A DNA stretch of 64,000 nucleotides. It comes from Albugo candida. Taxonomy: Eukaryota; Oomycota; Peronosporomycetes; Albuginales; Albuginaceae. The stretch is taken from positions 62,001-126,000 of the forward strand of contig CAJNAR010000004.1 in NCBI GenBank assembly GCA_905220665.1, given 5' to 3'. Below are positions 22,601 to 36,310 of this stretch, in pieces (the first letter of the stretch is position 1; every line of letters starts with the position of its first letter). Made by a program: the position numbers and the translations under genes. The notes beneath the pieces were generated by a model. That model worked only from the letters and a program-made list of their open reading frames with translations, had not been told where the DNA came from and did no database searches.

Positions 22601-23976
22601 GCTTCGTACTCTGAGAAGCGTTTGTGAGGAGGGAAAGACTGATCTCACTGGTGTTTTGATTCACAAACCTTTCTGTTTCCGCCTGAAAATCACAAAGCGC
22701 ACGCCGATGCTCACGTACAACCACGCGAGATGTCACTTTGGCAGCCTCAAATACCACCGGAGCAATGTTGAGGGCGGGAAGTGTTTGATTTGGATCCGCT
22801 TCTGGCAAGACGTTTTGCACGAAAAGTTGAAGCTCACACAGAAGAAAGGCATTCAACGAGGAGGCTGACGGGGTCAAAAGGCCGAGCGTTGTCAGCAGTT
22901 GATCTGGTTCGCCAGCCTTATCGTGTTCAATCTCTTGTTCTTGTGTAGCCTTCCCTTCGACTGAATTCCTTGTTTGCTGGACGATGGATAATTTATGCTG
23001 ATCCATCGATTTTAGAACCACTTCTTCACGCTTTCTGGCGTCAATTTTCGCACAGGAAAGCGCTAGTGTTTTCAAAGTTGCCAATTTCATGTTGTAATTT
23101 TTTGCTTTTACGATAGAATTCTTCCTCGCTTGATGAGCGACTTCTTTGACCCAGTACTCCTGACTCTTCTGCTTCCAATCGGCGTCATTCGGTTGAATAA
23201 CTGTTTTCTGACCATTTCGAAGTAGCGCTACATGAGCTCTGCAAAATGACAATCAATTTCGTATCGACATTTTCACCAGTAAACATTTTTACTCTTTCAA
23301 ATCTTGGCGCCAGTTCGAGTTCTTTGGACATATTCTCAGTACATGTGGTTGTGTGGGAGCACGGGCACTCACATGAAGTGTTTCGAGGTCCACGGTGGCT
23401 CCATCTTTTGCGTTTTGCCCTATTGCATTTTTTTTCCCTAAAGAGAGTTGTAATTCGATCGCATCAAACAATTGCTGTTCTCGTTTTTGAGAAGCAATTG
23501 GCGGCTTAAAGACGTCCTCTTCGCTTCCTTTAGAGCCTTCAGCATGTTTTCTTGGTGGAAATACGGTATCAAAGTTCGCGTCAGCGGGTACTGCATCGTA
23601 TACGTTGCCGAAGGGAATGCCTTTTGTCGAAATTTTAGCATTTACTTTTGAAATTTGTTTCAATTCAATAGCAATTCTCAGCTTTTCAATAAAGAAATGC
23701 GAAGACGAATCGTTTTCCAATCTTTTGCACAGAAATTAGTGGAATTTGTGCATATTATGGTCTTCTTACCCAAAGTCATTGCAGCCGCTAGAGCTTGACG
23801 TACTTATTCTCTCAACAATTTGGCTATAAAAATGGAAGAAGAAATGCAAGGAATACAAAATTCGTTGCTCAATTGTCTTACCGTGGATGCAGTAGGTCAT
23901 CTTTACGATTCAACGGCGCAGAAACGTTCCCGAATCGGGCGCATGTCGGGAGATCAAGAAGCGAAGAATCCGTCAT
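19645..23976 (-). CDS. INO80-like pseudo-ATPase with two CXXC fingers, C2H2 finger and FHA-like domain
   Basis: I read nine exons (about 23976-23882, 23823-23770, 23721-23293, 23238-22489, 22379-22319, 22262-21798, 21742-21383, 21332-20217, 20160-19645) whose phases all close, giving ~1,281 residues. Residues ~190-440 are Lys/Arg-rich and resemble the HSA/DBINO region of INO80. Residues ~445-620 match the INO80 N-lobe: PFLVISNANDLMSWN, YFGSIENQKLIRKTL, FVLTTYDIVLES, FDRWHIIVMDEAMRL, then PCRQKILIADEKNAPD and QFVIPSLF. Walker A (ADEMGLGKT) is replaced by GDGTRASDSKK, DEAQ by DEAM, and TGTPIQN by ADEKNAP. No helicase C-lobe follows. Then come two CXXC zinc fingers sharing KKYGGPGLRKQSC, a finger CSMCPACFSSEKQVHLHSAFEH, and an FHA-like domain (HGHALISW, FVNGQ, RDSIRIGS). 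A catalytically dead, DNA-reading chromatin adaptor is the natural inference. Confidence 0.78.
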
Positions 23977-24069
23977 TTTTACAGTACCGTACATCACATA
24001 AAAGGAAGTCTCGCTATTACATTATGGTTAGCATCGAAATGATCGTCTCAACAAACGACTCCATTCAGA

Positions 24070-27000
24070 TCAAATGCGCCACAATTGATCGTATAATGTT
24101 CGAAGAGACTTTGTAGCACTCTGATTTTCCGGGAAAAAGCTCAGAAAATGTCCAAGTTGTTGAATCCAAGGCTTTAATGTCTTCGGAAGAGGAATGTTGC
24201 ACGAATTTGCGAGCTTCACTTGCGCTAAATGGGTGTATCCTTGATTGATACTACCTTGTCGATTCGCATCTCCACACGTAAGTGCGTATAAGGACACAAA
24301 TGTATGGAATATCTCATGGCTAAACACTGTGCTGTAGACCAAATTCGCCAGCATTAGTACACGCGTTCGTCCTCCTTCCCTCCGGACGCCATACCAAACA
24401 AGTTCATCGGTGATGTAATAGAAATCAAAGTATAATTTCCGAAAACTGTCAGAAATTTCCATTGGAGAATCCTTTTGCGCCGACGTGCATTTTTTAGAGT
24501 CTACCGATTCCATTTGTGACAAAGGTGCCATTTCATTGACACACGGATGGCTCTGAAGATGCGCGTCGACACGCTCCAAGATTGCCGCTAATCGACAAGC
24601 GGAAGCGATGAGTATGGATCTGGCTTTGGTTGGGGTCTGCATCGAAGTTGTTTTGTCCAATACGTTTGCGTCCATTCCGTTTGGATCGTGAATATTGATA
24701 CAATTTGCTTTCTCCATATCGCCAAACTGGACGAGTACCATGTGCCAAATCTTTTGATATTGCTACAAGAACAAGAGTTCTGTCAGTATCCAGCTATTTA
24801 GTTGATACAAAGATGGATCCCATTCTACCTGTAGAAACTGTGCAATAGTGTCCTCCAGAGCCGACAGCGAATAGCTCTCCGAGACGCTTGGTGGGATGCA
24901 ATACGTCGCAATGTTACTACACAGAAGCGTTGAGTTTCAAGCACAGACTATTTGAGTGGGGGAATTGGACCTGCAGGAAAAGCACGTGGTGATATGATAA
25001 TGTTCTGCGAATTGATTTACGTTGTACAACGCAATGTGCTCCTTGATGCTATGGTCCCACAATTGCCGATGTTTCCAAAGCGATACAAAATCGGGCTGCA
25101 CGCAAAGTACCACAGAGGCCAAAGGTGGAAGCAAGAAGCACAGCGGTGGTAGATTTGGAAGGTTTGCAAATTCTGCAACCTCCATGTCGACGTCATTTTG
25201 AAGGAGTCGAACGATTGATACACGGAAAAATAAGCTGTTATTGCGGACAGCAATATGTGCCGATTTCTCACCACTGGTGTTTTGAACCATGAGGTATCGT
25301 TCCGTGTCGATACCCCGAGCGTTCGCTCCTTGTGCAGCAATATTCAGTGCCGTCTCGAGTGTCCATGAAAAGGCTTCAGGAACAGCAAATACAATTCCAA
25401 GAAATGATTTTCGACGGGAATCACTGTGCTGCTTCAATGTCGCGTGAGAAGAGCTTTGAGACTCGAGTTCAGCAAGCTGATGATCATACTTCCCGTTGTT
25501 GTCGAATTTGATATCGGTATTGCTCACAAAGACCAGCAATTGGGGCGGTTTACACAGAGCGCGAAGTATAACGGTCTCTCGAAAGTCTCGAACAAGACGA
25601 CAGCTCACATACATTTCAATTTCGCGATTCCAATCCTCCGAATTGATACATTTGCTTTTCCCCGCTCCGTTGACGACGTCGACGCCGTTGAAAGACTCGT
25701 TTTGTGGCTGTGGTCTAAAGTGCAAAAACACTTGGACACGTACGTGGGCAGGAAGTGTCACTGTTGAGATCTCTTTGAAGGAGGTGGGAGATACCGAAAA
25801 GCTCAATTCTTGCGGACGAGCATTACTGGACAGCATGAAATCCAAATGTAAATCGGATGCATTTTCAAGCACAATCGAGTGATTGTGATACAATTTGTAG
25901 TAATACACTTCGCCGTATTCGACCACAAGCGTTTGTAGAGGCTTTTTGGAACCAATACCTTCTTCCTCTTCTTGTGTTTCGTAGCGCGAAAGCTCGTGGA
26001 TTCGATTTTTTCGCTTTGTGGAATTATGATATTGCTGAGAGACCAATACGCGAAATAGATTTGGATCCGCATCGTTTCCATTCGGCAAATTCGAGCTCAA
26101 ACTTCGAAGAAGATTTAAATCTGTCACGACCTCGAAACGAACATGAATGATCTTCAAGTCAACTGCGTTCGTGAGGTTCTGTAGGACCAAATAGGTCGAG
26201 TACACGCCAACAGCATCGCGTAAGAAATGGAGGACTACTGTCTGATAGGCACAAGCTCGAGTCAAAGTGCCTCGATCTCTGCTTAAGCGAAGCCATGAAC
26301 GCGCTTGAACGTCAGCTGTTCGAAGTTGAAAGTCGACTGGCTCCAGTGTGTACGCACCCATCTTCCCAGGTCCTTCATAGGCGCACTCGATTGTGATTTC
26401 CCATTCAATTTCACCGCCATTTCGAACAGTATGCTGTCCAAGATCAATCACATAGCGTGTGTGTTCTAATTTCGAGTTGGACACAGGAGTGCATCCACGA
26501 AGCTCCAATTGCGCATTCCATGAAGATTGGCTCACGACGTTAGCACCATCGATATTCTCAACATCCAATTCGTCATGAGCGCTTGCAAGCTGTTGATTTA
26601 ATTCAGTGCCGACGATTGGAAGCACAAATGCGCTTTTCTCTGATCGACGATTTGCTCTCAATTGTGCTCCAAGATCTTCGTCTGGGCTACCTAGACTGCT
26701 TCCAGCCAAAATCTCACCTCCACACTGCTGCTCCAAGCTGACGGTCGATTCACACAATGCCAAAGGCATATCCGTACTCTGTCCAGCTTGTAATATCACA
26801 TGAATATCGATTTCACATCCCAGTCCGATCATACTTGTACCATCTCCATCGACGTCTCTGGCGATCAATTTCAGGTGGAGATAAGTATCAGGCGCTCGTT
26901 TCTCAAAAGCGGTGTAATCGGCGCCCCAAGAATTACTACGCCAGGTTGGATGATGGCGTAATGCACGTAATTGCGATTGCATCATAAGCTGATGACCCGA

Positions 27001-30000
27001 GTGCTCATATGGATGTCGTACATCCCCGGTGGAATCATTTACTTCAGATAGGAATTGCATGGCCGTATCAGCTGAAACCTGTTCCAAAGCCACTGAAATC
27101 TTGAGCGAGTCGAGCGGAGCAATCGTGCCATAATTCGGTGTTGGAATTGCCTGGACGTATTCGTAGATTCCATGCATACTTTCTCCATTCGATCCGACTT
27201 GGAGGCGATACCCCGAGGAATAGATCGGATAGCTATCAATCACAAATTTCACCGAGTCACTTTCACTGAGATTACTGAGCCAAAATGATTCCATTTTATT
27301 GCGAAGAGCGTACGACACTCCCTCTGACTTGACACCAGTCAACGCAGCGTCATCGGATTCATTTGTGGTGTCCAAAATTGTCGTTTGCATAGAAAGTTTC
27401 TTTGGATCATTCTCTGACTCGGATTCCTGAACTGGAATGGCGTAAAAATGAAGTGCAGAGACCGATGTAGACAGCGTTCGACCACGCAGGATACGGCCAC
27501 AAATCTGGATTTTCCTCTTCTCCGAGCCACATGAGGATCCTTCGGGTCTCATTTCCAAGTACACTTTACCCAAATCAAACAGCTCGCTACTGATAGAAGT
27601 TGGATCCTCTCCGACTTGACATTTCTCCAACAGATTCGGAGAAAGTCGTGCTGAAGACGAAAGTCGACAAACGACGCGAACATCGATGAATTCATCCGGC
27701 TTCAGGCATAGACGATCAAGCGGCGTGTTGGAAGATCTCGAATAGATCAAGAATTCGAGGATCCTACACAAGAGCGATTCTTAATTGAGTTTGAGACAGA
27801 AAGGAGACAATGGTACCCTGTGAACAATCTCTTTGGTCGGCACGTTATCGTAATGTCCATATCTTGATCGTACACATTCCTAATGGAGAACCAAAAGTTA
27901 CAGCCGTGCCCCGAGTGAGTGTCACGTTTCGGTGGGATCGTTATCGGTGGAAGATAAACGACAGTGGACGCTGAGGTGCCTAAAGCCTCGTTCGTGTTTT
28001 CTGGGTCCATCACAAGTTCCAAGTATTCTGCGAGAAACGAGGCTTTGACTTTGAGTCTTTGCTGATTGCTTGGATTCAACAAATTTATGATTCGGATATC
28101 AAAGGTGTAATTCCCGGGTACAAATGCCTGTCAGAGATGGAGAATCAGCCGTTGAAATAGATGAGATTCATTGACAAACCTCTTTCCAATTCAATTGAAA
28201 TGTGATCAGAGTTTCTTGAGCTGCTTCGACTTCCCAAACAAACATCTTCTCCGCTTCCAAAGAGAGAGACTCGGTACAAGCTCGAAGTGCCAGAGCCTGT
28301 AGCGATACCATTTCTTTCGAAGCCATTGTATCCATTTCCGATAGTGGAAGCGCTTTAGCGTTCCGCACATTTTTGATCGTGATCAGAGAAGGATCGTATT
28401 GGAGTGCAAAGAAAACGGTGATCTCTGACGTGTTTCGTATAGGAATATCAAAAAGTGGGGATTTCCACTTTGAAAATGGACCAAATTTGCCGAGAGAGAT
28501 AGAATCATCCTGCAGACTGAGTTTTGGCTCTCCAAGGAATCCTTCGAGCTTCAAGACTTTGAGTGTGCTGGATTCCATACCTTTGGCATAATGTTGTTGC
28601 GATGGAGAAGATTGGATCTTTTTTGAAGCTGTTCCAAAGCTTTGGATCATCAACATACCAGAAAATCGATATAATTGACCCGCTTCGATGATTTTCGATG
28701 TTTCTGCTGAAAGTATGATATCATGAGCAAATCGTATGGAAAGATAATATTCCTTTTTGGGCTGCAGAACGATAACTTGTCCGACGTGCATTTTGGTAGA
28801 GGAAGCGATGCCGATGTGTTGTCTTTGTGCGTCGATTTGTGCTCCTTGTAGCATTTCATCAGAGCAGAAAGTGACTGCAGTCGACCCAGAATTCATGACG
28901 GACGATTTTGTCATATCGCTTTGGAAGGTGAGAGGTATAGTGCTCAATGGACGAACCCACAAAGGACGTGAAGATGTGTTTGAAAGCACAATGACACGTG
29001 CAAGACTCGGACCAAAAATCCGTCGCTCAATAGCAGATGGAGCACATCCATGATCGAGAATTCGGTAATGTGTCGATAGCGATGTGCTTTCTTCACTCAA
29101 ACAAGCGCGATGCTCTTCCTTGACCACACGAACGACACCAAAATGGACCAAACTTTGGGTGTCGAGTTCTCGTCTTGTATGTTTATCATTTCCAGCCACA
29201 ATTCGCGTCCGGATGGCTCCACTATCCACGAAAAGGATAAGTTGCACGACAAGGACACGTTCTGAAGAATGCACATTGAAAACACGAATCTCACGTTGGA
29301 AGAATCCCGTCGTATGAGCTACCACGCTGAAAGATACAGTAATCATTTGGCCTGGTGGTATTTCGCCCTCGGTCACGTGTAAATTGATCTCCAAAGCCTC
29401 TTCATCGTCGCTGTAATCACCTCGACTACCTGACCGAACCAAGCGATAATGTAATGGTAAGCCTTTACTGATATTGATGATATCAAACTCGCCATGATGC
29501 GCTCGAGAATGCTTTGATTTCGAGTACCGTTTTTCCGTCCCGAAATCAATCAATTGTTTGGACACTTCAAACAGACTCGAGCCTGCAATTCCAGCGAATT
29601 TGATGGTGAATTCGGCTACCATACCGCTTCGATTGTTTGCTGTCGACATATCAGAAGGTGAAGTTATCAACTCATTGGTATGCTCAAAGATTTGAACGCG
29701 TATCCCACCGACAATTTCTCTCACAGCTCCGGATCGAAGTGCGTCTACAGGAATGCGAGGACGAACAGCGATATACAGGTCCACAGTTTGCATTCCTTTG
29801 ACTGCGATATGTGATGCTTGCTTCTGAAGTTTTGCATCCTCAAAGATGTAGCATTGAGTCTTCAAGTTGGATGTGGCGCATAGAACCAAAGTCTGTTCTA
29901 CTTGACTGTGTAGAGCGAGTCGACGGACTTTGCTGAACTTTGCTGATCGACATGGGCTGTCCGGAACAAGTAGCTCGTATGACTCGGGTGTGATGTAAAA

Positions 30001-33000
30001 GTGGCCAAAATTCAGTACATTGAGCTTCCCTGTAAATTCTGGATCAAGTTCGGGAATTCGAACGTACACGGGCCGTATCACATGCACACTGACAGTAATT
30101 TGCGCGGAATCCATTCGATCACAGAGATTTCGAATGACGATTTGTTCTTCTTGCTTACCGAGGTTACTAGCCACATACACAAATTGGAGTGTCATATCGG
30201 AGCCGCCTTTGATTCGCCCGGTCGATTGTGGGAATGTCACACAGCTTGCTTTCTCATTCGGTGGAGTTGTGATGGGATCATGATCGTGAGCCTGTGTGTG
30301 TTCTTTGTCTTTATACTGTGTCTTTGCAAGCAGAATGAAATCTACACATTGTGTCGAACGATTGTGTAGCACGAATTCTCCATTGTACGTCATGTTGTGT
30401 TGCTGTTCTCCGACATCGATGTGTTGCTTGTCGACTTGCAATCGACCATGAATGGCTTTGCCTACGTATACGTCGATATATCGAGATTGAGTGCTCTGAT
30501 TCTTTGCTTTGTGGGAGGTCGATGCTTTCACGGTCAAAGTTGCGTTGGGCTCGGACAAGACTCGGAACCATAATCTTCCAGCTTTGATTTCGGAATGCTT
30601 GCAGATACGTTCGTGTAATGATCGACTGATTGCGGTGGATAAGACCGTGGATGGCGCATACCCGGCAACAGAAGCGTATTTCCATCGCAATCGTATTTTC
30701 TCTGGTTGGGCGTTCAGTACGAAGGTGAGTGGGAGCTTTGTCTCAACATTCTTGTCGTCTTGGAGCGATCCGAGATGATCAGAGGTGGTCAAAAACTGAG
30801 ATGATAGTTGAAGCAAGTTTTTGAATACATCGACTGGCTGCCAGGAAGCTTCCACTAGAAGATTTGAAGACGCAAGAGGATTCAAATGAGGTGCATCGAG
30901 GGCTAACGTCCAACCGCTCGTTGAGACTGGCGACTCCTCTAATGAGATAAGTAAATTGGAACCCGTTAATCGCGCCAGGAAATCATCTTCTTGAACTCGT
31001 ACAAGAAGCTTGACGGGTGTAGTGTCCAACGGAAGCTGTTTTTTGCGTCCATGGTCACGATACGTATCAGCGTTACCTTCAGCTCCTTGTCTCGATCGAT
31101 TCCGAGAAATCTCTGTTCGCTTTGGACTGCATGAAGCATTCTCGAGATCTCGTTTCGTGCGGAGAAAGCTCGAAATCGGTGGTAGTGGCGCCTTTGCTGG
31201 AGTCGATTTGTGCACTCCTTCATTGATGGGAATCCCGTGGGAGATATCAGCTTGATACACCAATTCTTTGACAACGTCTTTGTTTTGTTGCTCGTACAAT
31301 AAGAGTTTTCCGTATCCGGAAGTAAGTATTGGGTCTTTGCGACTATGATGCTTGCCGGTTCTCCCGCGAGAGATACGTTGATACGGAGTAGCAGCTACAG
31401 GTGCTTCCATGCTTGTATCGGTCTTGGACGATTCTTCATTTTGACTCCTTGAATTCTCTAGACTGACGCGTTGGAATAGAGCCCGCATATGTATTCGAGC
31501 TACAGCTTCTGACTCGAGAGAGAAGAAAAAGTTGTTGACACTTTCTGTGCTCTCTTGTGGGCAAATCGAGCCATCTTTGACTTCATGACCGATTTGCTTG
31601 CATTTGTCACAAAAAAGAGACTTCATCCGAAGCAAGCTGCGTCGATGTTGTGATGTAAGTGCAAATTCAGAGTCGGAGTAGTCAGATTCACTGTTCATGC
31701 TGTCGTACAGCTCCGTACAACCAGTTTTGTCGGATGAATCGCAATCTCGCTCCTCCGCGTTCAATGAATTCTGATCGCCACTTATAAGGGCTGTCACTTG
31801 TTTTATTTTGCTTTGAATTCGAGCAATTTTGTCGTTCTTTTTCTTTGTTGTCGCGATACGTAATTTATGCTCTAATTTCTCAAGTTCTTCATCCAATTTC
31901 TTCTCTTGTGCTTGAGTCAGAGCGGCACTAGGCGCATCGTTCATGTGAAAAAATAAGGTTGGCGACAAAGTGGCAACGGAGAAACAGCTCGCTGGATCGA
32001 TTTGAAGAACATAATCTCTTCGTTTTCGACTTGTATTCCGAACTCGGATTACGATTTCCTCACTTTTTGTATCGAGAAAACACCTTCCAAACGACAATTT
32101 CTGCTCGTTATACGACACTTTAAAGGTCTCCGGCTTGGCCACTTTTGCTTTCATCGTGACTGACACATAGTTTTCAGGATCTTGTACGTTGACGATTTTA
32201 AGCTTTTCTTCAAAAGGACCTGGCAAACTCGGCTGAAATTGAAAGCAGATCTCTCTCGATCCAAACGCTTTGATAACCCCAACTTCTCCACTTTTAAACT
32301 CTAAGAAATCCGATGAGATCGAGCCTGTCTTTTCAACGCGATAAATCAATGGAAGTACGGTCATATTTTGCACCACAAGCTTTTTGGAACTTTTGGAACA
32401 AGTTGTCATTCGACCAAAATTGATATTTTTCTGATTCACATTCAAAATCGATCGTCCAACTCGACTTCGGATGAGCAGTTCACGTACGAGTGGTTTGGGA
32501 ATTGTATCACAAGTGGAAGACGATGGCCCCGAGAGCGTCTCGTTCAATATGTGTGCATCGGGAGTCCTGTCCGATGGCAGTGTGATCAAGATCTTGTGTT
32601 TTTCCAGCCACAATTTAGAATAATCTTGAGTCTGTTTGCTTGGAGAGGTATGAGAGATCAGTGTGGCTTCCGGCTCGATAGAGGGCTCAAAAATTGCAAC
32701 GATACGTTGACGCTTTGTTGCAGGTATTCGCACATTCTTCTCCGTGTTTTGTGGGATCGGTACAAGCTTCTGCTCCATAATTAGTGACTGCAGTCTTCTG
32801 GATCGTTCACAAGCCATTGCGACGATTTCTTGTTCCTTTTCAGTGGAGCTCGTACTTCCTCGACAGTATGCTTCACATTCATTTCGGGATCGGTTATATA
32901 ATTCAAGCAGTGAATTCAGCGCATCCATTGCATTCGTTGTGTCTATGCTTCGTGTGCCTCTTTGCGCATTTGCAGCTTCAGCATCTACATCCTTGCTGGT

Positions 33001-36000
33001 GAGATTTTCAGTCGTGTGATGTGATTTTTGTTCGTGCAAAACGACCGCTGATGTAGTCTCTGCTACCGATGATTGCTTATTTGTTGCTGTACTCCCCTTG
33101 CTGAAGATTCCTCGACCAAATGTCACGGCATTGCGCTTTGACTTTGTGTTGTTAGTGACTTCTTTGATTGAACCAAACGATCTTCTGCGACGTATAACTC
33201 GTTGATTAGAGCGAGAAGCTGAATTGGTGGGGCCAGAATTGGTAGTGAGAGCACCCAATTTCTCAGCAGCGACCACTGCGTGAAAGACGGCTCCGAGTGA
33301 AATCGAAGGTCGCGGCTGTTTCACTACCAATTGTTCTCTCTTTTTGCTTGCGTGTTCTGTGCTCTCAGCTTTCTCATTCACGTCAGAGGGCTGTATCGAG
33401 GTCTGAAGAATGTACAATTGGACTTTGACCGGGTCGGAAGGTCGTAAAGTAAGTGACAAGACGTCTTTCGAGATATTTTCAAGATCGAAAACTTGTATCC
33501 ACACAGAATTCATCACAACACAATCGAAATTGAGAAAAGCAGAGCCACTTTGTGTGATGAGTTTATAAAATCGCGAGTGATAAATGACATCATGGGCATC
33601 CATATTGCTCGATCGTACGCAAACATTTGGTGAATTCGACTTATTTCTAAGATTTAAGATCGAAATCAATCTTGAATAATTGGAGTTTATTTTTCTTGGA
33701 ATGATTTCGACTTTGAGCTCGACAGTTTGTTTGGGTCCGATGACCATTTCTTCGTTTGGAACTGTAGAGATCACTTTGGAGGTCACCACAGGTTTCACTA
33801 CTGTTGAAAGCTCTGCGTGATTCCGAATGACGCATGATCCACTGGTAAGTTCTCCAATATTGCAGTCTCCGAGATGTAAGATCGATGGCGACACCGTCAC
33901 AATGGATGTGCAAGATCGTGCTCGCACGTGAATTGATTTGCCTAAACTCGTATCATGTACTCTGGATTGAGTTTCCTGCCACGATCCGGAAATTTGGAAG
34001 CAGCAGAATGAGAGACGAAATGATTGCTTTGTAAGTCGACAATTCTTCGTGTCGATGTGACCCGATAATGAGTTTCTTATTGTCACATCAGAAGGTGAGC
34101 CACTGGACATGACAGGACAATACCAAACGATAATCGTCCTTTCGACTCCAGGTGGTAAATCAATCATCTCTACTAAGTAATTTGATTTTCCGGTACCATT
34201 CTTCGGAGAGGATAAAAGCTGCCTTCCCTTCTTACTCTCCAATTTGTCCTCCAGAGGTGAGCACCAGTCTTGGCTGTAGAGGGACGAAAATTGTCATGTA
34301 CGTTTCTATTCGATGAGTTCTTTCGTACCTGTCACCTCCACTCTCGTAAGCTACCGGGTACGTTGCCTGCACCTCTTTGGATCGATTCGATTTTGTAGCG
34401 TCTTGTCCAGTTGCATGTGATCTCAAAGCTCCTGGGGGGTTTTGAGTAGATGATGGTTCTCTATCGAATTCAAAATCATCGTCAGGATCATCCACATCTC
34501 CTGATGTAAATTCTCCGGACAAAGGACGTTTGCTACGTGACAGATCTTCTTCAAACGAAAACGCCTGCGTGAGAGCACTTAGTCACAAGCTTTATGGAGC
34601 AAATTTGATATCGTCTACCTCATTCTCGTCGCCATCTTCATCACTTCCAAAACTTATCGAGTTGTTGATCTCTAAGCACAATTTTGTTATGATAAAGCAT
34701 GAGAATAGTAATTGTGAAACGCACCACCCGTCAGTTCCGTTTGCGAGGTGCCATAGTCGTCAGGCTGCAGGGATCGAGTCGATCGGATTCGATTTGGATG
34801 GAGTTTTAACTCGAATGATACTTCTTTGGGACGATCACTGCTGAGCTCTACTTGGAGCACATTTTCCGTCGTGTTTCGAAGAAGCAGCGTTTTCGATGTG
34901 GGAATACCACTGTAACAATCCCCAAAGTCTAATTTGCTTCCACTCAACAATAACGATCCTCCGGGAACGCGTATCAAAAGACCTTCTCTACATCCCAAAA
35001 TTCTTTGTGATGATACAATTCAACGTATCTTCAACGATTCTATCACCTGTGCTGCTCTTTGTTTGCAACTGTGTGTACTTTGAGAGTTCTGACGTTTGCT
35101 GAATCATGCAGATTTTGCACTTGGATTTCAAAGGATCGCTCACCGACCTACATTTTCAGTGTCAAGTGCATGTGCATTTGCATGGAGAATAGCCTCATCG
35201 TACCTCCATCGGTCGATACATGACTCGTATGCGCACGTGACCATAAGCGACGACCTGAACAGCGTTATCACCAATATCGTAATCCGTATTGTAATCAAGA
35301 ATCTTGATCAAATTCTTTGTCTCTTCAAAAGCAGTGTGCGATGAAATCAGCTTGAATAGCAACGGGATTTCTGAGCAATTCCAAATTGTAAAATCTTTCA
35401 CGTATGATTTCCCCGGGACACAATCGTCAAAATGAAGCTCCTTCACATCTAAGCGAAGTAGAGACTGGCAAGCTTGACCTTGGATTGGAATACGTATTTC
35501 CTGCCCTTCATCGTCGGACAGAATCGAATCGATTCCACCGCTTTTATCGTACAAAGTAGCACCCAAAATCAACTCCCCATAGAGCTGATAACAAGAAGTC
35601 TGATGTTGTATCCTTTCCTCCTCCGAGGAATCCGACTCACCGAATGTCTGATGATGCGAGTTGGGCATCAGATGACTCTTGTTTTTCTTTGAAAGTTGGC
35701 ACGGAAATGAGCTGTTAGTGTGTAATTTTGACCCAAATCGATCTTTTTCTGGCTGTAAATTCGCACAAAGACAGACATAAATACGTGTTTCTTCATATGG
35801 TTCCAAAACGATCGATTCCAATTTACCGATGCAATTGAACAATTCATTGAATCCTTTTACTAAATGAGGATACGTGAGCGATAACAACGCTTTCGCGGAA
35901 GGTTTTACGATAGTGCTCGGTGCATGATTGTAATTCTGGTCCTCTAATTTGAAGGCCTCAGGACTCAGCTCAGTGAAAGGCATCTGCTGTTGGATATTCG

Positions 36001-36310
36001 TGATATTCTCATTTTCCTTTTGATAAATACATTTGCTTGAAACAAAAGGCTCATGAATATCTGCTTTCAGTGTCACAAAAAGGAACTCTGACGTTAAATT
36101 TGCAATTTGTATCATTTTAATGTCGGATAAATCATTCAAATAGAGACATCCCAATTGTAACGATTCATTTTTCTTCGCACAATGCGATGCGATTGTGTTT
36201 GGCTGTAGAGATAAGAGATGAATTGCTATGAATCGGTCTTTTTCGTGCTTTTTGGGTTCATAAACGGATCCTATTGGATTGTGAGGTGGTATGAGATCAT
36301 TTGCAGCCAT
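24070..36310 (-). CDS. Giant ASH/MSP-domain protein (~3,900 residues)
   Basis: Ten exons read in a continuous frame from about 36310 to 24070. They are ~36310-35204, 35147-35047, 34987-34725, 34671-34619, 34564-34329, 34273-28180, 28127-27817, 27763-24971, 24916-24829 and 24762-24070. Repeated ASH/MSP-like beta modules are visible by their LDFG/INFG signatures: KLDFGDCYSGIPTSKTLLL, NINFGRMTTCSKSSKKLVV, KLSFGRCFLDTKSEEIVI, LIDFGTEKRYSKSK. Such ASPM-SPD2-Hydin modules occur in cilia, centrosome and MSP-type proteins. A Cys/His cluster (CDKCKQIGHEVKDGSIC) at about 31555-31625 looks like a zinc knuckle, with a short coiled coil beside it. The C-terminal ~230 residues are a different alpha-rich domain I do not recognise. 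A flagellar or basal-body role is inference. The start is uncertain: the first in-frame ATG is 36310, but the frame is open to about 36440 and a short first exon further up is possible. Confidence 0.72.

Noticed and set aside
23795..24116. Two overlapping plus-strand ORFs that look like a small gene
   Set aside because: The opposite strand carries the first two exons of the INO80-like gene (ATG at 23976, GTAAGA donors, phases that close), and the plus ORFs then run into the 3' end of the giant gene.
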